From the NCBI GenBank assembly GCA_026987995.1, contig JALSMC010000001.1:1-5384 (forward strand): 5,384 nucleotides of DNA, given 5' to 3'. Position 1 is the stretch's first letter, and every line of letters begins with the position of its first letter. A program made the position numbers and the translations under genes. The DNA comes from Sulfurimonas sp. (GTDB lineage: Bacteria; Campylobacterota; Campylobacteria; Campylobacterales; Sulfurimonadaceae). Positions 4,048 through 5,384 of the stretch are shown here, one piece after another. The notes beneath the pieces were generated by a model, which had not been told where the DNA came from, did no database searches, and saw nothing but the letters and a program-made list of their open reading frames with translations.

Positions 4048-4872
4048 TTATTTAAATTTCAATTCTACAGTTGTACCTACATGAGGTTTAGACATAAAAC
4101 TTAGTGTTATCTCATTTTTATCGCAAAACCTTCTTACCATACTCAGTCCTATTCCAAAACCTTGCATATTTTTATTTGACTGATAATACTTATCAAATAT
4201 TCGTAAAAGTTCTACCTCGTCCATCCCTATCCCATAATCACGGATAGTTAAAGTTCTCTCATTAATGCTAATATCTATTGTTTGTGAATCAGGCGAGTAT
4301 TTTACCCCATTATCGATAATATTGTCAATAACTTTAGTCAGACCTTTTTTATCATTTAAAATTTCTAAGGAGCTACAGTTCATATTAAAGTGAATATGTG
4401 GGTATATTTTGTTTAAAAAAGCAACTCTTTCATTCACTAATTCAACTAAATCAAATTGCTCACGAATCACCTCATCACTCTGTTTTTTAATAAGATAATC
4501 AAGCTCGTTATAACGTTCTTGCAACATTTCACAAGCACTATTTATACGTGCTAATCGTTTTTGACTCCTTTCATCTATGAGTGATTTATTTAGCATTTGG
4601 GTATTTGTTTTTATCGTACTTATTGGAAGATTTAGTTCATGGAGTGTCTCTTTGGAGAGGTTTCGTAAGTTATTTACATATTCTGCTAAAGGGTCTATCG
4701 CTAGTTTTGAGATAAAAGCACCAGAGAGTATTGTAAAACAGACAAAAACAAGTACTAAAAGGTAGATATTTTCAACTCTTAAAACACTGAAAAAATAATA
4801 TGAGAAACCTATAAATAGACTTACTGTGATAAAGTAGTAAACAAAAATATTTAAACGCAGACTAATAAACAA
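4048..4872 (-). CDS. sensor histidine kinase (HisKA type), almost no periplasmic domain
   Basis: The 274-residue protein autophosphorylates on His and passes the phosphate to the adjacent response regulator. Two membrane spans at about 8-30 and 36-58 are separated by only about five residues, so there is no room for an extracytoplasmic sensor. The H box is LHELNLPIST with H78. ATP-binding motifs follow: the N box IDNIIDNGVKYSP (182-194; N184, N188), the G1 box RDYGIGM (211-217), an F-box Phe at 226 and the G2 box GFGIGLSMVRR (238-248). The start is TTG at 4870-4872, the only start-like codon after an in-frame stop, and the gene overlaps the regulator by 11 bases. At H+4 there is Leu (L82), where HisKA kinases normally have Thr or Asn. 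The signal sensed is unknown. Confidence 0.93.
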   Translation of the reverse strand: MFISLRLNIFVYYFITVSLFIGFSYYFFSVLRVENIYLLVLVFVCFTILSGAFISKLAIDPLAEYVNNLRNLSKETLHELNLPISTIKTNTQMLNKSLIDERSQKRLARINSACEMLQERYNELDYLIKKQSDEVIREQFDLVELVNERVAFLNKIYPHIHFNMNCSSLEILNDKKGLTKVIDNIIDNGVKYSPDSQTIDISINERTLTIRDYGIGMDEVELLRIFDKYYQSNKNMQGFGIGLSMVRRFCDKNEITLSFMSKPHVGTTVELKFK

Positions 4873-5384
4873 GCTTGTACCCTACCCCACGAATATTTTC
4901 AATACTAAGTTCAGGCAAGAGTTGTTTGAGTCTATTAACATACACACGAATAGCACCATCACTTCCACTCTCATTGAAATTCCATAACTCTTCATATATC
5001 AGTTCTTTTGTAACAGTAGCATTTGAATGCTTCATAAAAAGGACTAAAAGTAGATACTCTTTTTTAGACAACTCTAAAGACTCACCTTTATAAGAGATAC
5101 TTTTATGGGTGATATCGTGTCTTAATTCTCCAACTTCTATTGCTTCTTTTGGTTTTGAGCGTTTTAGTAATGCTCTTAAACGCAGTAGTAGCTCATCATT
5201 ATCAAATGGTTTACAAAGATAATCATCTGCACCACTAACAAAAGCTTTTTGAAGTGTCTCTTTGTCTTTATGAGAGGTAAGAAAAATAGCTGGGGTATTA
5301 TCTTCAGACTCTCTTAGTTCGTTAAGTAGTGAAAGACCATCAATAAGAGGTACATTTACATCTAATAGATATAAATCAAACTTT
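4862..5384 (-). CDS. OmpR-family response regulator (N-terminus outside window)
   Basis: The last 173 residues are in the window. The first about 45 are missing, so the start cannot be given. The receiver part shows the phospho-acceptor Asp in LYLLDVNVP (residue 8 of the fragment, codon 5360-5362), the switch Thr in AIFLTSH (T36), and the conserved Lys in YLCKPF (K58). A linker follows, then a winged-helix DNA-binding domain from about residue 85 to the end, with SKKEYLLL, the recognition helix region GAIRVYVNRLKQLL and the closing RGVGYKLVY typical of OmpR/PhoB proteins. It is a DNA-binding transcription factor partnered with the overlapping kinase. Its targets are unknown, and self-regulation of this operon is possible. 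Confidence 0.95.
   Translation of the reverse strand, partial: KFDLYLLDVNVPLIDGLSLLNELRESEDNTPAIFLTSHKDKETLQKAFVSGADDYLCKPFDNDELLLRLRALLKRSKPKEAIEVGELRHDITHKSISYKGESLELSKKEYLLLVLFMKHSNATVTKELIYEELWNFNESGSDGAIRVYVNRLKQLLPELSIENIRGVGYKLVY

Noticed and set aside
4577..5093. Plus-strand open frames of 62 and 72 codons over the kinase and regulator
   Set aside because: They are antisense to well-supported two-component genes and have no recognisable domain.

Overview
The window is AT-rich and looks like part of a Campylobacterota (epsilonproteobacterial) chromosome, most likely a free-living relative of Sulfurimonas or Arcobacter. The best clue is the small ExbB/ExbD pair, which is of the short 'group 2' type that I recall from Helicobacter and its relatives. 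AT-rich codon use and alternative TTG starts fit. Genus level is an inference, since no search could be run.

Layout from left to right. Positions 1-184 hold the 3' end of an IS30-family transposase, followed by a probable right-end terminal repeat (about 188-220). Two tRNA genes lie on the minus strand: tRNA-Met(CAT) at 442-518, then tRNA-Asn(GTT) at 341-415, with a TATAAT box at 536-541. A stretch without any established gene (519-932) holds a perfect inverted repeat, a possible 29-codon minus-strand ORF with a good Shine-Dalgarno site, and two divergent promoter candidates, one of which reads into groES. The chaperonin genes groES (933-1193) and groEL (1307-2935) follow on the plus strand. 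They are separated by an unusually structured 113-base spacer. A 76-residue single-span membrane protein of unknown function starts directly at the groEL stop codon.

The right half is on the minus strand and converges on the groEL operon at a hairpin (3169-3194) that can serve as a terminator both ways. In transcription order it carries an OmpR-family response regulator (cut by the window end), an overlapping sensor histidine kinase with almost no periplasmic part, exbB and exbD. The short gaps and overlaps (11-base overlap, 17-base gap, 1-base overlap) suggest a single operon. ExbB/ExbD would form a proton-driven motor that energises TonB-dependent outer-membrane transport, and the two-component pair would control it or other genes. 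No tonB is present in the window.

The main items for a second look are the structured groES-groEL spacer, the small ORFs between the tRNAs and groES, the unknown membrane protein behind groEL, and the kinase. The kinase has a leucine where the HisKA phosphatase motif normally has Thr or Asn.
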